This document shows positions 7,701 through 16,771 of a stretch of DNA of 64,000 nucleotides, piece after piece. Made by a program: the position numbers and the translations under genes. The stretch lies in the NCBI GenBank assembly GCA_963678445.1, contig OY782877.1:4092001-4156000 (forward strand). The letters run 5' to 3'. The notes under the pieces were generated by a model, which saw only the letters and a program-made list of their open reading frames with translations, was not told the DNA's origin and did not search any database. Each line of letters starts with the position of its first letter. The first letter of the stretch is position 1. Source of the DNA: G963678445 sp963678445. Lineage in GTDB: Bacteria > Hydrogenedentota > Hydrogenedentia > Hydrogenedentales > G963678445.

Positions 7701-9426
7701 ACAACTTTGGGTCGTAATCAAGTTTACTCGCCAACGCTTTGTTTATGGCTGATAGATATAAGTCAAACGTCTGAGAAATTCCGTGGAATCCTCGCGGTAA
7801 ACGATGTTGGCCAGATTTTTCAAGCCCACGGCACAACGTTTTAAGAAAAAGAGGATTCCTGAACTCCGGTGAAAGTAGTGGCGTCGAAGGCAATTCCAAT
7901 CCATGGTAAACGAAGAAGTTCTTAGTTGCATCGTATTCATGGTTAGCAAAACCGTCATGAATGAGGTTTGTTGCTTCCTCCCTTGTTGCCTCTGGAATAA
8001 CTTGATCCACATAGGAGGAGCGTACCGAAAGAACTACGCTGATCCATTCAGAGCGCTGTAATTGGGCAAGAAATGCTGGCAGGTGTTTGGGCCAAATACT
8101 TCGCCCCGTCCCCTCGTTAAGGGCATCCACCAAAACCAGTGCTCGACAGTTCGCAGACTGGGCTGCCGCCTCAAGAGCTCCAATAAGTTCTTCAACACGT
8201 TGGTCTCGAAGGTCAAGTTGTCCAAGGATTTGGGTCCATGGATCTGTATTGTCTACGAATAGTTGGCCCATAAGAAGGAGTGTTGGTTGTCCAGCCTCGA
8301 TTCGCATGCGAGCGACATCACACAGTAGGTGTGTTTTTCCGGTCCCCGCTTCACCTGTTAATAACATGAGTGAGCTGTTGGCAAATAGGCTTCCGTGTTC
8401 GAAGGATTCTTTTGCTTTATGAAGCGCTGAAGAAAAGTCCCTAAGCAGATTAATTGTTTCACGGATATTAGTGGTGGGGCGATATGGGTTTGATGTAGGC
8501 AGGCTATCTTTGCTGGATTTGGAGTTCTGCTCGCGCTCCTTTTTTCGCAGAAGCGTATTCAGGTCCTTGGTACATGTTTGGGTCTCAAGAATTTGGTCAA
8601 TGATTTTCTGAAAGGGGATTTTTCCTGCCGGTTGAACATACAACGTCGATACACGATCAATAAGATTCTTAGCGGATGAGGATAATTCTGTGAACGAGTT
8701 AGTAATGTCGGAGTCGTTTAACTCGTTAACATCACTACACAGAGTACTTACTTTTTTTCGAATGGAGCGGACATGCATTTTAAGAGAGTTTAAAAACGGT
8801 TCTGTTCGACAGAATGCCTCAAAATTCTCTTTTATGGTAAGGTCAACGTTAAGTTCAGGTGTATATCTGGGACCGGCAGAGGCCAATGCTTCATTCAGGC
8901 GTGCATAAAACCACTCATTCGTAAAATAGCGTGTATCAAACCAGAAAGAAACGCATTTTGCACGGCATGGCTCGGAAAGGAGTTCCAGAAGCTCAGAACT
9001 TCCCCACCAAACAAATTCGACTTCGCTTCCGTTTTCTTTTGCCCAGTCCGACCATTTTTTTTGGTGAACTTTCCATCGTTCCATGCACGATTGACGGTTT
9101 TCAATCCTTGCGTCGGGACGATCCAAAGGAACACAAATATAGTACTTTACGAGCGCAGGATGTTTGTCGAGGGCTGTACGGACAGATTTGTCCAGTTGCT
9201 TCCACTGTGAGTTTTCGAGTGTATCGAAATATTTTGCCTGCCAGCCCCACTCTTTTCCATTATTAAGAACTGTATAACACTCGACTCCTCCGTCCGGTGT
9301 GCCTTTAGGGACAAAATTCGATCCTTTGGGCGAGATAGAACGCGCGATTTGGGTGCAAAGTTCTTCAAAACCGCTCGATTGAGCTCCGTTTAGTGGCCGG
9401 ATACCATGCCAGTCGAGTTTAACCAT
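4786..9426 (-). CDS. Avs-like STAND NTPase with N-terminal PD-(D/E)XK nuclease
   Basis: About 1546 residues. Residues 19-65 carry a restriction-endonuclease core: GFEELC, then PDGGVE (Asp45) and WGWQAK (Gln63-x-Lys65), as in Mrr/Cap4-type PD-(D/E)XK nucleases. A STAND-type P-loop ATPase follows, with Walker A GEAGTGKT at 358-365 and Walker B LVLVDALNE at about 430-438. The remaining 1000 or so residues are mostly helical, probably the ligand-sensing repeat region. Nuclease, then STAND ATPase, then long sensor is the layout of AVAST (Avs) anti-phage proteins, which recognise conserved phage proteins and then cut DNA. Which Avs subtype it is cannot be decided here. Start: ATG 9426 is chosen because homology-like sequence begins at VKLDWHG; ATG 9444 is possible. 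The gene stands alone, with noncoding DNA on both sides. Confidence 0.85.
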   Translation of the reverse strand: MVKLDWHGIRPLNGAQSSGFEELCTQIARSISPKGSNFVPKGTPDGGVECYTVLNNGKEWGWQAKYFDTLENSQWKQLDKSVRTALDKHPALVKYYICVPLDRPDARIENRQSCMERWKVHQKKWSDWAKENGSEVEFVWWGSSELLELLSEPCRAKCVSFWFDTRYFTNEWFYARLNEALASAGPRYTPELNVDLTIKENFEAFCRTEPFLNSLKMHVRSIRKKVSTLCSDVNELNDSDITNSFTELSSSAKNLIDRVSTLYVQPAGKIPFQKIIDQILETQTCTKDLNTLLRKKEREQNSKSSKDSLPTSNPYRPTTNIRETINLLRDFSSALHKAKESFEHGSLFANSSLMLLTGEAGTGKTHLLCDVARMRIEAGQPTLLLMGQLFVDNTDPWTQILGQLDLRDQRVEELIGALEAAAQSANCRALVLVDALNEGTGRSIWPKHLPAFLAQLQRSEWISVVLSVRSSYVDQVIPEATREEATNLIHDGFANHEYDATKNFFVYHGLELPSTPLLSPEFRNPLFLKTLCRGLEKSGQHRLPRGFHGISQTFDLYLSAINKALASKLDYDPKLSLVKQALDAFVQAIDNPGKPWLGMVQAKDVVNAFLQGRGYARSLYRGLVSEGILIEESIQVGQDNLREIIVLISYERLADHLIARHLLDAHLDCENPENAFPSDGSLAFVYDKNRYLPTGLVEAMCIQLPERTGKELASLAPKITESRNFREAFRQSLVWRAMTAFSDDTLKILQNCCKGEYYSYETLDVLLTVTSIPKHPFNAEFLDRYLSKDSMPKRDSRWSTYLYKSWDNRGAVDRIIDWAASVDSERTLDNDAVSLCAITLTWMLTTSNRFLRDRATKALVSLLTGRISILLPLLDRFQNVNDPYVLERLYAAVYGVAMRSHDSKDVGSLAKKVYEHIFDKGTPPAHILLRDYARGTVERALYLGARICIDESRIRPPYGSPWPKIPSEEEIVPLLPDLSSEVCDSGKADWARHDITKSVLHDDFARYVIGTNSGHSRWLSVRLSEPCWLSPDERLKELIDSFSPEERTAYEGFRKARAHLLSLQRQRMFASLEKIKQDHTTLNEDTPANQESSELDDEDVQAKKTLDEALSVLKSVLSDEQKTQLDKIFTAKNDRSQSFPPYFDLKLIQRYVLWRVFDLGWTTELFGDFERFFCNSAGRSASKAERIGKKYQWIAYHEIMALVADNFQFFEGYGDECIHQYDGPWQLSLRDIDPSCTLHSTPGGTKWDGHCPAWWAMVDYGDYGDYGEWGDDSEPEAWVVRKDNLPSLKELIRVQSPDDGTYWLNLHGFLEWTQPVPPEEERNDVERRNLWYIFNAYLIHEEYLQPFMDWAKENSFAGRWMPEPRDEYLMFLGEHGWSPASHCLDLSSWCLDRRNCPIEFRPVSLEFLKESTSFDCSIDETYTLQMPDKSLMQDLGLKWDSRAANFVDDVGKIVCMDPTAYTAGPTALLIREDSMREYLEREQLAIVWAAFGEKEAFGPGHSPEFIGELSISGAYTLAEEDLEGFLNCTSRLAKDEVKGSEDKCDA

Positions 9427-9444
9427 CAGACTCAGGTCCCACAT

Positions 9445-9660
9445 TTTTTTCTTAGGATTTTTTGAAGTTTTCGTTTGGAGCTCTAGGGTTTGCGTTGCAG
9501 TTCCGATAAAATTACTGTACTAAGGTTATTAATTACTATATTCCCCTAGAGTACAAATGCTACTATTTTATAATACAGTTTCCGCGTTCCTTAGACAAAT
9601 GGGCGCATGAAAACTATTTTTTTGAAAGGTTTTATTGCTCGAAAGACTAGCTAAAAATAC
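9445..9660. other. AT-rich intergenic region upstream of the Avs-like gene
   Basis: About 215 bp of AT-rich DNA with no open frame of note. It must contain the Avs-like gene promoter on the minus strand, but I could not pick out a convincing -35/-10 pair. Confidence 0.5.
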
Positions 9661-9696
9661 AAGGCGTGTTACCAGGTTAAACCGGTAACACGCCTT
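9661..9696 (-). terminator. hairpin terminator
   Basis: A perfect 13-bp stem (AAGGCGTGTTACC with GGTAACACGCCTT) and a 10-nt loop. It lies about 90 nt past the stop of the large lipoprotein gene read on the minus strand, and is followed on that strand by GTATTTTTAG. Confidence 0.75.
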
Positions 9697-9721
9697 TTGT
9701 CTCGTCTTCTAGTATATGGCC

Positions 9722-9771
9722 GTTTTCCTGATGATTAATCGCACGTCTTCGTGCGTTGTATCATCAGAAAA
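9722..9771 (-). terminator. long imperfect hairpin directly after the lipoprotein gene
   Basis: GTTTT-x-CTGATGA...CGCACG-TCTT-CGTGCG...TCATCAG-AAAAC forms an extended hairpin 14 nt past the lipoprotein stop. With the hairpin at 9661-9696 it makes a tandem terminator region. Confidence 0.6.
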
Positions 9772-9784
9772 CCGTGCCGCTGGC

Positions 9785-12307
9785 CTATTCTTTGGGGGAC
9801 AGGGTAAGGGAAGTAACGGTTGCGGTTGCATCCGTATGAACCTTGTCGCGTATGGTAATAAGGCCGCTGTTGTAACTATGCAGGAAGAGTTCTGGGGAAA
9901 AATCCATGCTTGAGGAGATGGTCAGGTCCTTGGTTGCTGAGAATGTTTTTGTGTCGTTTTTGTCTTCTTCGACATGGTTTTCCAATCGATCGTTGAGCTG
10001 GAATATATAGCGTGGATCGGAATTGTTCTTATGCAGGTACATCTTTCCTGTGTAACTTACTTTAGCTTCGGCATAGTTTTGACTATTGTTTTCAAAAACA
10101 AATTGTGTGCCCAGAAGGGTCTGTTGTGCGTCCAGCCATTGATATTGGCCTGAACCGCCATTCCCGTTTATCTGGATTGCACAATCCATCGTGGTGGGGG
10201 AACCACCGAAGATAGGGGTGTGCCATTTCTTTTTGTAATCGTAATCGGTTCGTTGTTCCGTTGGCGGAAGGAGGCCGTAGGTATCGAATGCGCTGAGGAA
10301 AGCGCTTCCAAAGAGTATGGCTTCTTCGCCTGATGCTGCCGTACCAAAGGTCGGGGCGGTATCTGCGAGTAAGGTTGCGTCCTGGTAACAGTTTTGCAGG
10401 GTCATTTTAAAGCTGAGCGGATTGCCGCCTTCGAGGGGAAGGATGCCTGTATATTGTCTGCCCGCGCTGCCTACAGATTCCGCTGAGACGGCGAGTCGGA
10501 TGCAGGCAACCGAGCGTTCGACATCGACGTAGGCCAGTGTCCTGCCGTTGTTTGAACCGGTCTTGTAGGCGCCAAAATAGAAATCTTTGGGCAAGTAGAG
10601 AGGCTTTTTCTCTGTCTGGTCACGCGTTAGCATATCGTTGTAGCAGATTTCCGTGCTGTAATCAGGGAAAAGGCGAACGCCATTTAGGGTCACATTCGCA
10701 TAGCTCCAGTAGCGCACGGCCTTCGGAGGACCTACGAGGCGCAGCACAGCGTTGCCGAAGATGCCAGGCGCCATGTATGCCGCCAGGAAGTCTGCGCGTG
10801 CATATGCGTCTTTGACTTCCTTAGGCAGCGGCAGGGCGTTTTGCCCACGCGGCAGGAAGTGGCGGGTGTCAAGATAGCGGGTTACCAGCATATCGACCGC
10901 TTGGAGGAAATCTTCCATCTGCGGTGCGATGTATTCTTTCAAAGCCCGTTGTTCAAATTCCTCTACTGTTTCAACGGGATCATTGGCGCTGTTATCATCA
11001 TTGGCGAAATAGCCCATCATTTCAATTTGTAGCTGCATGATTTGGCGCACGCGTAATATGATTCGGCTATAAACCTGCTCAAGGGTAAGATAGGTGTCGA
11101 AAAAGCTGCTCCGTGAATCGTCTACGGTCTTTTTTGAAAGTATGTCGGCATAGGTTTTGATGTAACCGACCGTGGCGCCATCGAGCGAATCAGTTACGCA
11201 TACATTGTATTGAATGAGCAAGTTATCGATACCCGTTGTGCCCATATAACTGGCGAGCCGTAAACGGGTGGCGAAATTTTTAATCTGTGTTCGTATCGTT
11301 TCCCATCCCTCTGTATCGTTGATCGAAAGCTCAGCGGCGTCCTCAACGATGGCCATATACTTGTTCCATTCCGTCGCCACCAAACCATCCATTTGATCCA
11401 ATTCCTGGCCGATAGTACCTAATTGTATTTGTCCCTGTGCCAGGCTCAGCGCATTGAACAAATCATTCATCGAATCCTGGATGTTTTCAAGTGTGAGCTT
11501 GATTTCATCCAGATCTATCTGGATATCATCTAGATCATCCTGGATATCCAATAGCATCTGTTCATAATCGGGCTTCGTGATTTTTTTGAAAACGGACGTC
11601 CCTACACTGAATACCCCCTTGATGACCGCCGAGGCGATAGCGCTTTTTTCTGACGAAGCTTGCTGGAGGCCCAAGTGCTCATCGGGGTCGACGGAAGTCG
11701 GAGACAAATTTCCGAAATCCAAGGGTTCTTCACGTTCTATGAGAAAATCCACAATTTTGTCAATGTACGCGTTTAAGCCGCCATTTTGCTGTGCCCTTTC
11801 ACGAAACCGTGTCAAACAAAAGTCTTTGGCTGTGTTGAATCGGTAGACAAGCGTTTCCATATCTTCCGCTGATTCAATACCGAAAAGGGTTTTGAGTTTT
11901 GCCTTCGATTCATTCAGAGGAAGTCCTGTTTTCAGGGTATATTCAGCCAGGATGGTCGTAAGGATATTGATGTGGATGAACTGCCCTGGTTCAAATCCTT
12001 CGACATACGCTTTCAATACTCCGTCAAAAGGCGTCTCGCCAATATGACCGCCGTCCGTCTCTACCAGATAGTCCATTCCCGTATTGAGAGGCGCCTCAAA
12101 AGCTGTAAATCGCCCTTCACTTGCTTCGGTTTCCCATACGGTTTGTTCGTCGGCAAGGGAGGAAAAATGAATCGCGGCCTCATCTAGAGAAAATCCTGCA
12201 ATGCCCGCATATCCCCCAACAAGATTTTTTTCCTGTGGACATCCACATAGCAGAACTGTTATCAGTGTAAATGAACAAAAAAATAGGTAGCGATGTTTGT
12301 AAGTCAT
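9785..12307 (-). CDS. large lipoprotein with coiled coil, unknown function
   Basis: 840 residues from the ATG at 12307, which has GGAGG seven bases upstream; an in-frame upstream extension to 12481 lacks support. Residues 1-23 are a lipoprotein signal peptide with lipobox LLCGC (lipidated Cys23). Around residues 250-290 is an acidic heptad-rich coiled coil (repeats of D-I-Q-x-D-L-D). The rest is mixed alpha/beta with no catalytic motif I recognise. Family resemblance to planctomycete and Hydrogenedentes lipoproteins is possible but untested. It is monocistronic, between the Avs-like gene and the ABC-F gene, and is followed by two hairpins. It is probably anchored in the cytoplasmic or outer membrane facing the periplasm. 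Confidence 0.8.
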   Translation of the reverse strand: MTYKHRYLFFCSFTLITVLLCGCPQEKNLVGGYAGIAGFSLDEAAIHFSSLADEQTVWETEASEGRFTAFEAPLNTGMDYLVETDGGHIGETPFDGVLKAYVEGFEPGQFIHINILTTILAEYTLKTGLPLNESKAKLKTLFGIESAEDMETLVYRFNTAKDFCLTRFRERAQQNGGLNAYIDKIVDFLIEREEPLDFGNLSPTSVDPDEHLGLQQASSEKSAIASAVIKGVFSVGTSVFKKITKPDYEQMLLDIQDDLDDIQIDLDEIKLTLENIQDSMNDLFNALSLAQGQIQLGTIGQELDQMDGLVATEWNKYMAIVEDAAELSINDTEGWETIRTQIKNFATRLRLASYMGTTGIDNLLIQYNVCVTDSLDGATVGYIKTYADILSKKTVDDSRSSFFDTYLTLEQVYSRIILRVRQIMQLQIEMMGYFANDDNSANDPVETVEEFEQRALKEYIAPQMEDFLQAVDMLVTRYLDTRHFLPRGQNALPLPKEVKDAYARADFLAAYMAPGIFGNAVLRLVGPPKAVRYWSYANVTLNGVRLFPDYSTEICYNDMLTRDQTEKKPLYLPKDFYFGAYKTGSNNGRTLAYVDVERSVACIRLAVSAESVGSAGRQYTGILPLEGGNPLSFKMTLQNCYQDATLLADTAPTFGTAASGEEAILFGSAFLSAFDTYGLLPPTEQRTDYDYKKKWHTPIFGGSPTTMDCAIQINGNGGSGQYQWLDAQQTLLGTQFVFENNSQNYAEAKVSYTGKMYLHKNNSDPRYIFQLNDRLENHVEEDKNDTKTFSATKDLTISSSMDFSPELFLHSYNSGLITIRDKVHTDATATVTSLTLSPKE

Positions 12308-12481
12308 TATAATACCTCCACTTGTGTTTAAGTGTGTAGCGCTTGAGAGTGAGTAGCTACACAATAAATTATAAGCCTGCAGAAAATACTTTCCTTGGCT
12401 GTGCGGGATTATTGTAGCAAAGATCTCTCGAAAATAAAAGAAAGCATGTAAGATTCTATAAAAGAAATCATTATTAATCAT

Positions 12482-12760
12482 GAGTATTTTATTGACAGGG
12501 CGGATAATGTGATTTTAGTCTGGATTGTCATGTGTTATCCCCTCCTATAATCCGGGGACCTTATCGTGTAGCGTTGGGGATGTCAGAGACGAAAAATACG
12601 CCAGAGTGAGGGGGATAGCGAATCGCTATCAGGAAGCTATCAGCGTTGAGTGAATACCCTTCAGGAGCTGTCAAGAAAAGCACTATTTGTCTTGCTCAGA
12701 GAGATGACAGGCCATCCCTACTTTGAGGGACGAGGGCCACTCACCTGTGCTCGCTGGACG
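12482..12760. other. intergenic region with degenerate repeat
   Basis: No gene. The stretch GAGGGACGAGGGCCACTC and CTCGCTGGACGCT near 12725-12765 looks like a decayed copy of the dispersed type A repeat next to the 3' end of the ABC-F gene. Confidence 0.4.
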
Positions 12761-14656
12761 CTATTCACACATGGTTTCCCAGCGGGTGTAGGCCTTCTGC
12801 AACTGTAACTGCAGGGCGTCGTATTCTGTTTTAAGCGTTTGCGCCGCTTGGTAGTCGGCAGGGTCGACAGCGGCAAACTTGGCGTCATACGTTCCAACTT
12901 CTTCTTCCAGCTCAGCAATTTCACTTTCTATCTGTTCAAGTTGCCGTTGCTGCTTGCGCCGTTCCCGCTCAAGGTTTTTCTTTTCCTCGCGTTTATTTTT
13001 ACGCTCGGTTTTTTGGCGTCGAATGGCCAAAACCTCGTCGGCGTTTTTCTTGCGTTCTTCTTCCGCAGATTTATTCTTCCAGCGGTAATGGCTGTAATTG
13101 CCCAAGTGCATCGTCGCTTGACTGTTTTCGACGATAATGAGCCGTTCCGAAAGACGATCGATGAGCGCTCTGTCGTGACTGGCGATGATCAGCGTACCAG
13201 GGAAGTTGACTAGAGCGCTTTCCAACGCTTCACGCGAGGCGATATCCAGATGGTTGGTCGGTTCGTCCAACAGTAGAATATTGGCTTTGCTCAACACCAA
13301 TTTGGCCATGGCGACCCGGCTAAGTTCACCGCCGCTCAACGCTGAAACGGGTTTAAACACATCCTCACCCACAAACAGGAAACGTCCCAGGAAAGAGCGG
13401 ATTTGTTCAGGCGTCCATTCAGGTTTAGTTTCTAATGCCTCGGTAAGAATGTCGTTGGACGGATTGAGGTTTTCATGATTTTGTTCATAGAAACGCAGCT
13501 GCGCCTTGTGTCCCAGCTTCACCTCACCATTGCCGCTGGATAGCTGTCCGGCCAATTGCCGCAGCAGCGTGGTTTTGCCCGAACCATTGGGGCCGACAAT
13601 ACCAATACGTTCACCGCGTTCCACCTGAAAGGAAACATCCTTGTAAAGAGTCAGGCCGTCATAGGCCATAGAAAGCGAACGGGCTTCAAGCACGACAGCA
13701 CCACTGCGCACCACCTCGCCCAGATCAAGTTTCATGGCGGCGCTTTCCGCCATTGGCGCATCGACTACCTCCAATTTCTCCAACTGCTTGATACGGCTCT
13801 GCACCTGTCGCGCTTTGGTGCTTTTATACCTGAAGCGGTCGATCCAAGCCTCTTCCTTGCGGATAAATTCCTGCTGTCGCTCGAAAGCTTTCTGCTGCTG
13901 CTCCTGTCGCAATTCTTTTTGTTTCAGGTAGCCCTCGTAATTACCGGTATAATTGACAAACTGTCCGCGCTCCAATTCGACAATGCGGTCCACCACTGAA
14001 TTCAGCATTTGACGGTCATGCGAAATAATTACTACGGATTGCCGACTCTCCCTGATATAGCTTTCCAGCCATTCACGCGCCTCCAGATCCAGATGATTCT
14101 CCGGTTCGTCCAACAAGAGGAGATCTGCGTCTTTCAATAAAACCAGTGCCAACATCAGACGCGTGCGTTGGCCTCCACTTAACGCCTGGAAGGAGAGCCC
14201 AAATTCTTCCACAGAGAAACCGAGGCCCTGTAAGACCTGCTTAATGCGCGTGCGAAATTCATAGCCGCCTGACAAGGTAAATGCTTCCTGCAGGTGGCCA
14301 TACTCTTCCAAGAGGGAGTCATCTCCCTCGGCAATCCGATGTTCCAGGTCCGTCAGTGCTTTTTCTTTTTCCAGGAGTTCCGAAAAGGAATCCAGGACGA
14401 TGTCGTAGATAGTGACATGCGGGTCTACCTTGGGCAGTTGCGCCAGACACGCCACGCTAGCCCGTTTCATCCGGTCAACGGTGCCGCTTTCCGGTACGAG
14501 TTCGCCTGTAATTAGTCTGAATAAGGTTGACTTCCCCGTACCATTGCGGCCGATAAGCCCAATGTGTTCCCCTTCTTCCACCCGAAAATCAATTCCTTCG
14601 AGTACGGGGGCGCCTGCAAATGATTTGTAAATATTTTCTAATCGGATAATACTCAT
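12761..14656 (-). CDS. ABC-F family ATPase
   Basis: About 631 residues with two ABC ATPase domains and no membrane segments. Domain 1: Walker A GRNGTGKST, signature LSGGQRTRL, Walker B LLLLDEPENHLD. Domain 2: Walker A GPNGSGKTT, signature LSGGELSRV, Walker B ILLLDEPTNHLD. The linker is charged and helical (about residues 235-300), and the C-terminus is a Lys/Glu-rich coiled coil like that of Uup/YdiF types. ABC-F proteins act on ribosomes in translation or antibiotic protection; which one this is cannot be told. Start: ATG 14656, with GAGAAG upstream. The first Walker B has DEPENHLD, Asn-type spacing with E in place of the usual T. Confidence 0.93.
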   Translation of the reverse strand: MSIIRLENIYKSFAGAPVLEGIDFRVEEGEHIGLIGRNGTGKSTLFRLITGELVPESGTVDRMKRASVACLAQLPKVDPHVTIYDIVLDSFSELLEKEKALTDLEHRIAEGDDSLLEEYGHLQEAFTLSGGYEFRTRIKQVLQGLGFSVEEFGLSFQALSGGQRTRLMLALVLLKDADLLLLDEPENHLDLEAREWLESYIRESRQSVVIISHDRQMLNSVVDRIVELERGQFVNYTGNYEGYLKQKELRQEQQQKAFERQQEFIRKEEAWIDRFRYKSTKARQVQSRIKQLEKLEVVDAPMAESAAMKLDLGEVVRSGAVVLEARSLSMAYDGLTLYKDVSFQVERGERIGIVGPNGSGKTTLLRQLAGQLSSGNGEVKLGHKAQLRFYEQNHENLNPSNDILTEALETKPEWTPEQIRSFLGRFLFVGEDVFKPVSALSGGELSRVAMAKLVLSKANILLLDEPTNHLDIASREALESALVNFPGTLIIASHDRALIDRLSERLIIVENSQATMHLGNYSHYRWKNKSAEEERKKNADEVLAIRRQKTERKNKREEKKNLERERRKQQRQLEQIESEIAELEEEVGTYDAKFAAVDPADYQAAQTLKTEYDALQLQLQKAYTRWETMCE

Positions 14657-14662
14657 AAACTT

Positions 14663-14795
14663 CTCAAGTGGTCCAGCGACCACGGGCGTTAGCTATGGTT
14701 CTTGCCGTCCCTGACCATCGCAATATTTCGTACTTCATGACAGCATTTGTATTGTCAGTAGTCACTCAAGTGGTCCAGAGCCACCTGCTTGTGGT
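14663..14795 (-). repeat. mosaic intergenic repeat, type A, one full unit plus start of a second
   Basis: GTGGTCCAGCGACCAC at about 14668, then TATGGTTCTTGCCGTCCCTGA, ending in CAGTAGTCACTCAAGTGGTCCAG. The reverse complement aligns with the 99-bp unit at 28.6 kb. It lies immediately upstream of the ABC-F start, unlike most copies, which lie at gene 3' ends. Confidence 0.7.
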
Positions 14796-14915
14796 GCGGG
14801 CTACTTGTCTGTGACGTTGGCCATCTGCCGTATTGGATATGGGTGCGCCGAATGATAAGCTATATTATAGCGAAGCATAGGCAGTGCTATCTATGTTGCT
14901 CTCCAAGGGGTAAAG

Positions 14916-15623
14916 ATGGGGGAGCGGAGTGGAGCTTTTTTCATGGATAATAATCCTGTTTTACAGCTGGAAGATATCAGCGTTCGTGTTGCGGAACGCA
15001 ATCTGATGCATCATGTCTCGTTTCAGTTATCAACGGGAGACTTGTTAGGGATTGCTGCGCCTTCGGGTTTCGGTAAAAGCACGTTGTTACGCACTATTGC
15101 CGGGTTACTGCCTATGGAACGGGGCGAGATTTATTTTCAGGGACGACATAGAGCGTCCTATGCGCTGCCTGTTTTTCGAAGGCAGGTGCTTTGGGTGGCA
15201 CAACAACCGGCATTACTGGCGGGTTCGGTCGAAATGAATTTGCGCCGTCCCTTTTCGTATGCGGTATTTCGCAAAAAGGCGCCTTCGCAAGTACCAGAAT
15301 ATAGACATGAAGAGGCGATAGCATTACTAGAGCGCTTCCAATTTTCTGATGCCATTCTGGCGCAGTCAGTGTCGACCCTTTCCGTGGGAGAGCAGCAGCG
15401 GATAGGTCTGCTTCGCGCCCTCCTGCTGAGACCTGTGGTACTAATGTTGGACGAACCCACCAGCGCATTAGACAAAGTTACTCGGGAAACGGTGGAGCAA
15501 CTCATCCGGGAAGAGGCGGAGACACGCGGTATGGCAGCTGTAATCGTCAGCCACGATGAAGAGCAACGTAGCCGTTGGTGCGATCGAATTGTGGACCTGT
15601 CTACCTTTGGAGTTCCAGAATGA
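14916..15623 (+). CDS. fetA: ABC transporter ATPase, FetA/YbbL-like
   Basis: 235 residues with a single ABC domain: Walker A PSGFGKST (about residue 50), a Q-loop region QQPALLAGSV, signature LSVGEQQRIGL (the second G of the usual LSGGQ region is replaced by V-G), and Walker B VVLMLDEPTSALD. It pairs with the downstream UPF0014 permease, the FetA-FetB arrangement implicated in metal (iron) export in E. coli. The downstream gene starts inside its stop codon (ATGA), so the two are translationally coupled. Starts at 14916 (AAGGGG upstream) and 14943 (GGAG upstream) are equally plausible. Confidence 0.85.
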   Translation: MGERSGAFFMDNNPVLQLEDISVRVAERNLMHHVSFQLSTGDLLGIAAPSGFGKSTLLRTIAGLLPMERGEIYFQGRHRASYALPVFRRQVLWVAQQPALLAGSVEMNLRRPFSYAVFRKKAPSQVPEYRHEEAIALLERFQFSDAILAQSVSTLSVGEQQRIGLLRALLLRPVVLMLDEPTSALDKVTRETVEQLIREEAETRGMAAVIVSHDEEQRSRWCDRIVDLSTFGVPE

Positions 15624-16423
15624 ATGCATCCACCATTGAACTGAGTGCCTTTGATTTGTGTGTCGCCAGTTTTCTGGTGCTGCTGACAGGCGGAGTCAGT
15701 GTGCTGCTGCGTTTGGGGCTGGAAAAACGGCTGGCCGTTGCCGCCCTGCGCACGGTAGTGCAGCTACTCCTGGTCGGCTACATTCTGCGCTTCGTTTTTT
15801 CATGGAATCAGGCCTGGATGGTGCTCTCTGCCGCCTTGGTCATGGTGCTGCTCGCTGCACGCGCCGCGTTGCAACGCGTTTCTCACCACTATGCCACCGC
15901 AATGAACGATACCTTTATCAGCCTGTGCCTGAGCAGTCTCTGTACCGCATTTGTTGTCACCTTTGCCATTATAGGGGTGCGCCCCTGGCATCAGCCCCAG
16001 TACTTCCTCCCCCTGTTAGGCATGATTTTGGGCAATAGCCTGACGGGAGTATCACTTTGTCTGGACAGTTTTTTATTGCATCTGTCAGAAAAATACCCTT
16101 TAATTGAGATGGAATTGGCGCATGGGGCTACACGTTGGGAGGCAGGCCGTGATGCAGTGCGCGAAGCCGTGCGACGCGGCATGATTCCCATTATCAACGC
16201 GATGACCGTGGTGGGGATTGTTTCCCTGCCGGGCATGATGACTGGTCAGATCCTGGCTGGAAACCCGCCTTTTCAGGCGGTGAAATATCAGATTGTAGTG
16301 ATGTTCATGATTGCCGCCGCCACCGCGTTGACCTGTATTGGCGGCGTCCTTCTGGCCTACTACCGTCTTTTCGACAGCCAGCATCGTTTGCGCCGTGAGC
16401 GTCTTACCAACCGTAACGGATAA
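15620..16423 (+). CDS. fetB: UPF0014 / FetB-like permease
   Basis: 267 residues and very hydrophobic, with about seven transmembrane segments. It carries the conserved UPF0014 middle part: LPLLGMILGNSLTG, then E-x-x-L-x-x-GA-x-x-W-E-A, and IINAMTVVGIVSLPGMMTGQ. Its ATG overlaps the stop of the ATPase gene by ATGA, so it is the membrane half of a two-component ABC exporter in the cytoplasmic membrane. In E. coli the FetAB pair relieves iron stress; the substrate here is not shown by sequence. Confidence 0.9.
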   Translation: MNASTIELSAFDLCVASFLVLLTGGVSVLLRLGLEKRLAVAALRTVVQLLLVGYILRFVFSWNQAWMVLSAALVMVLLAARAALQRVSHHYATAMNDTFISLCLSSLCTAFVVTFAIIGVRPWHQPQYFLPLLGMILGNSLTGVSLCLDSFLLHLSEKYPLIEMELAHGATRWEAGRDAVREAVRRGMIPIINAMTVVGIVSLPGMMTGQILAGNPPFQAVKYQIVVMFMIAAATALTCIGGVLLAYYRLFDSQHRLRRERLTNRNG

Positions 16424-16771
16424 GTGCTACGACGATATTTATTTGCTTTGATAGTGTGTATATTGTGGATTTATAAAAAAAGGCGAGCTTTGGAATTGAA
16501 TAAACTTGCAACGCTGTAGTATATAGAGTAGTAATGCTTTGTGAGCCAGACGGTGTGGTGCAGAATTGCGTTTTTATGGTGGGCACATCTACAGTAGATT
16601 CTGTTTTTTTGCCTGCAATGCTGAATGGCATGCCGGGTTCCCCAGAATTGTTTTGGGCTGTTCTTCCAGATATCTGGAAGCTGGGGTGCCTGTGGCCAAA
16701 GTGTACAGCTACGATGTTACGTATCCCGGCTTAGCCGGGAGAATACTATTGGGATTTATAAGGTTTTTCTT
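16424..16771 (+). promoter_or_regulatory. leader region of the response regulator with three inverted repeats
   Basis: About 350 bp without a gene. It holds a possible promoter (TTGAAT near 16496, then TATATA 18 nt later) and a perfect 18-bp palindrome CTTCCAGATATCTGGAAG at 16663-16680. A 7-bp-stem hairpin TCCCGGC-TTA-GCCGGGA lies at 16724-16740, about 30 nt before the start codon. The motif AGCCAGACGGTGTGGTG at 16544 recurs with one change at 41276. Confidence 0.5.
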
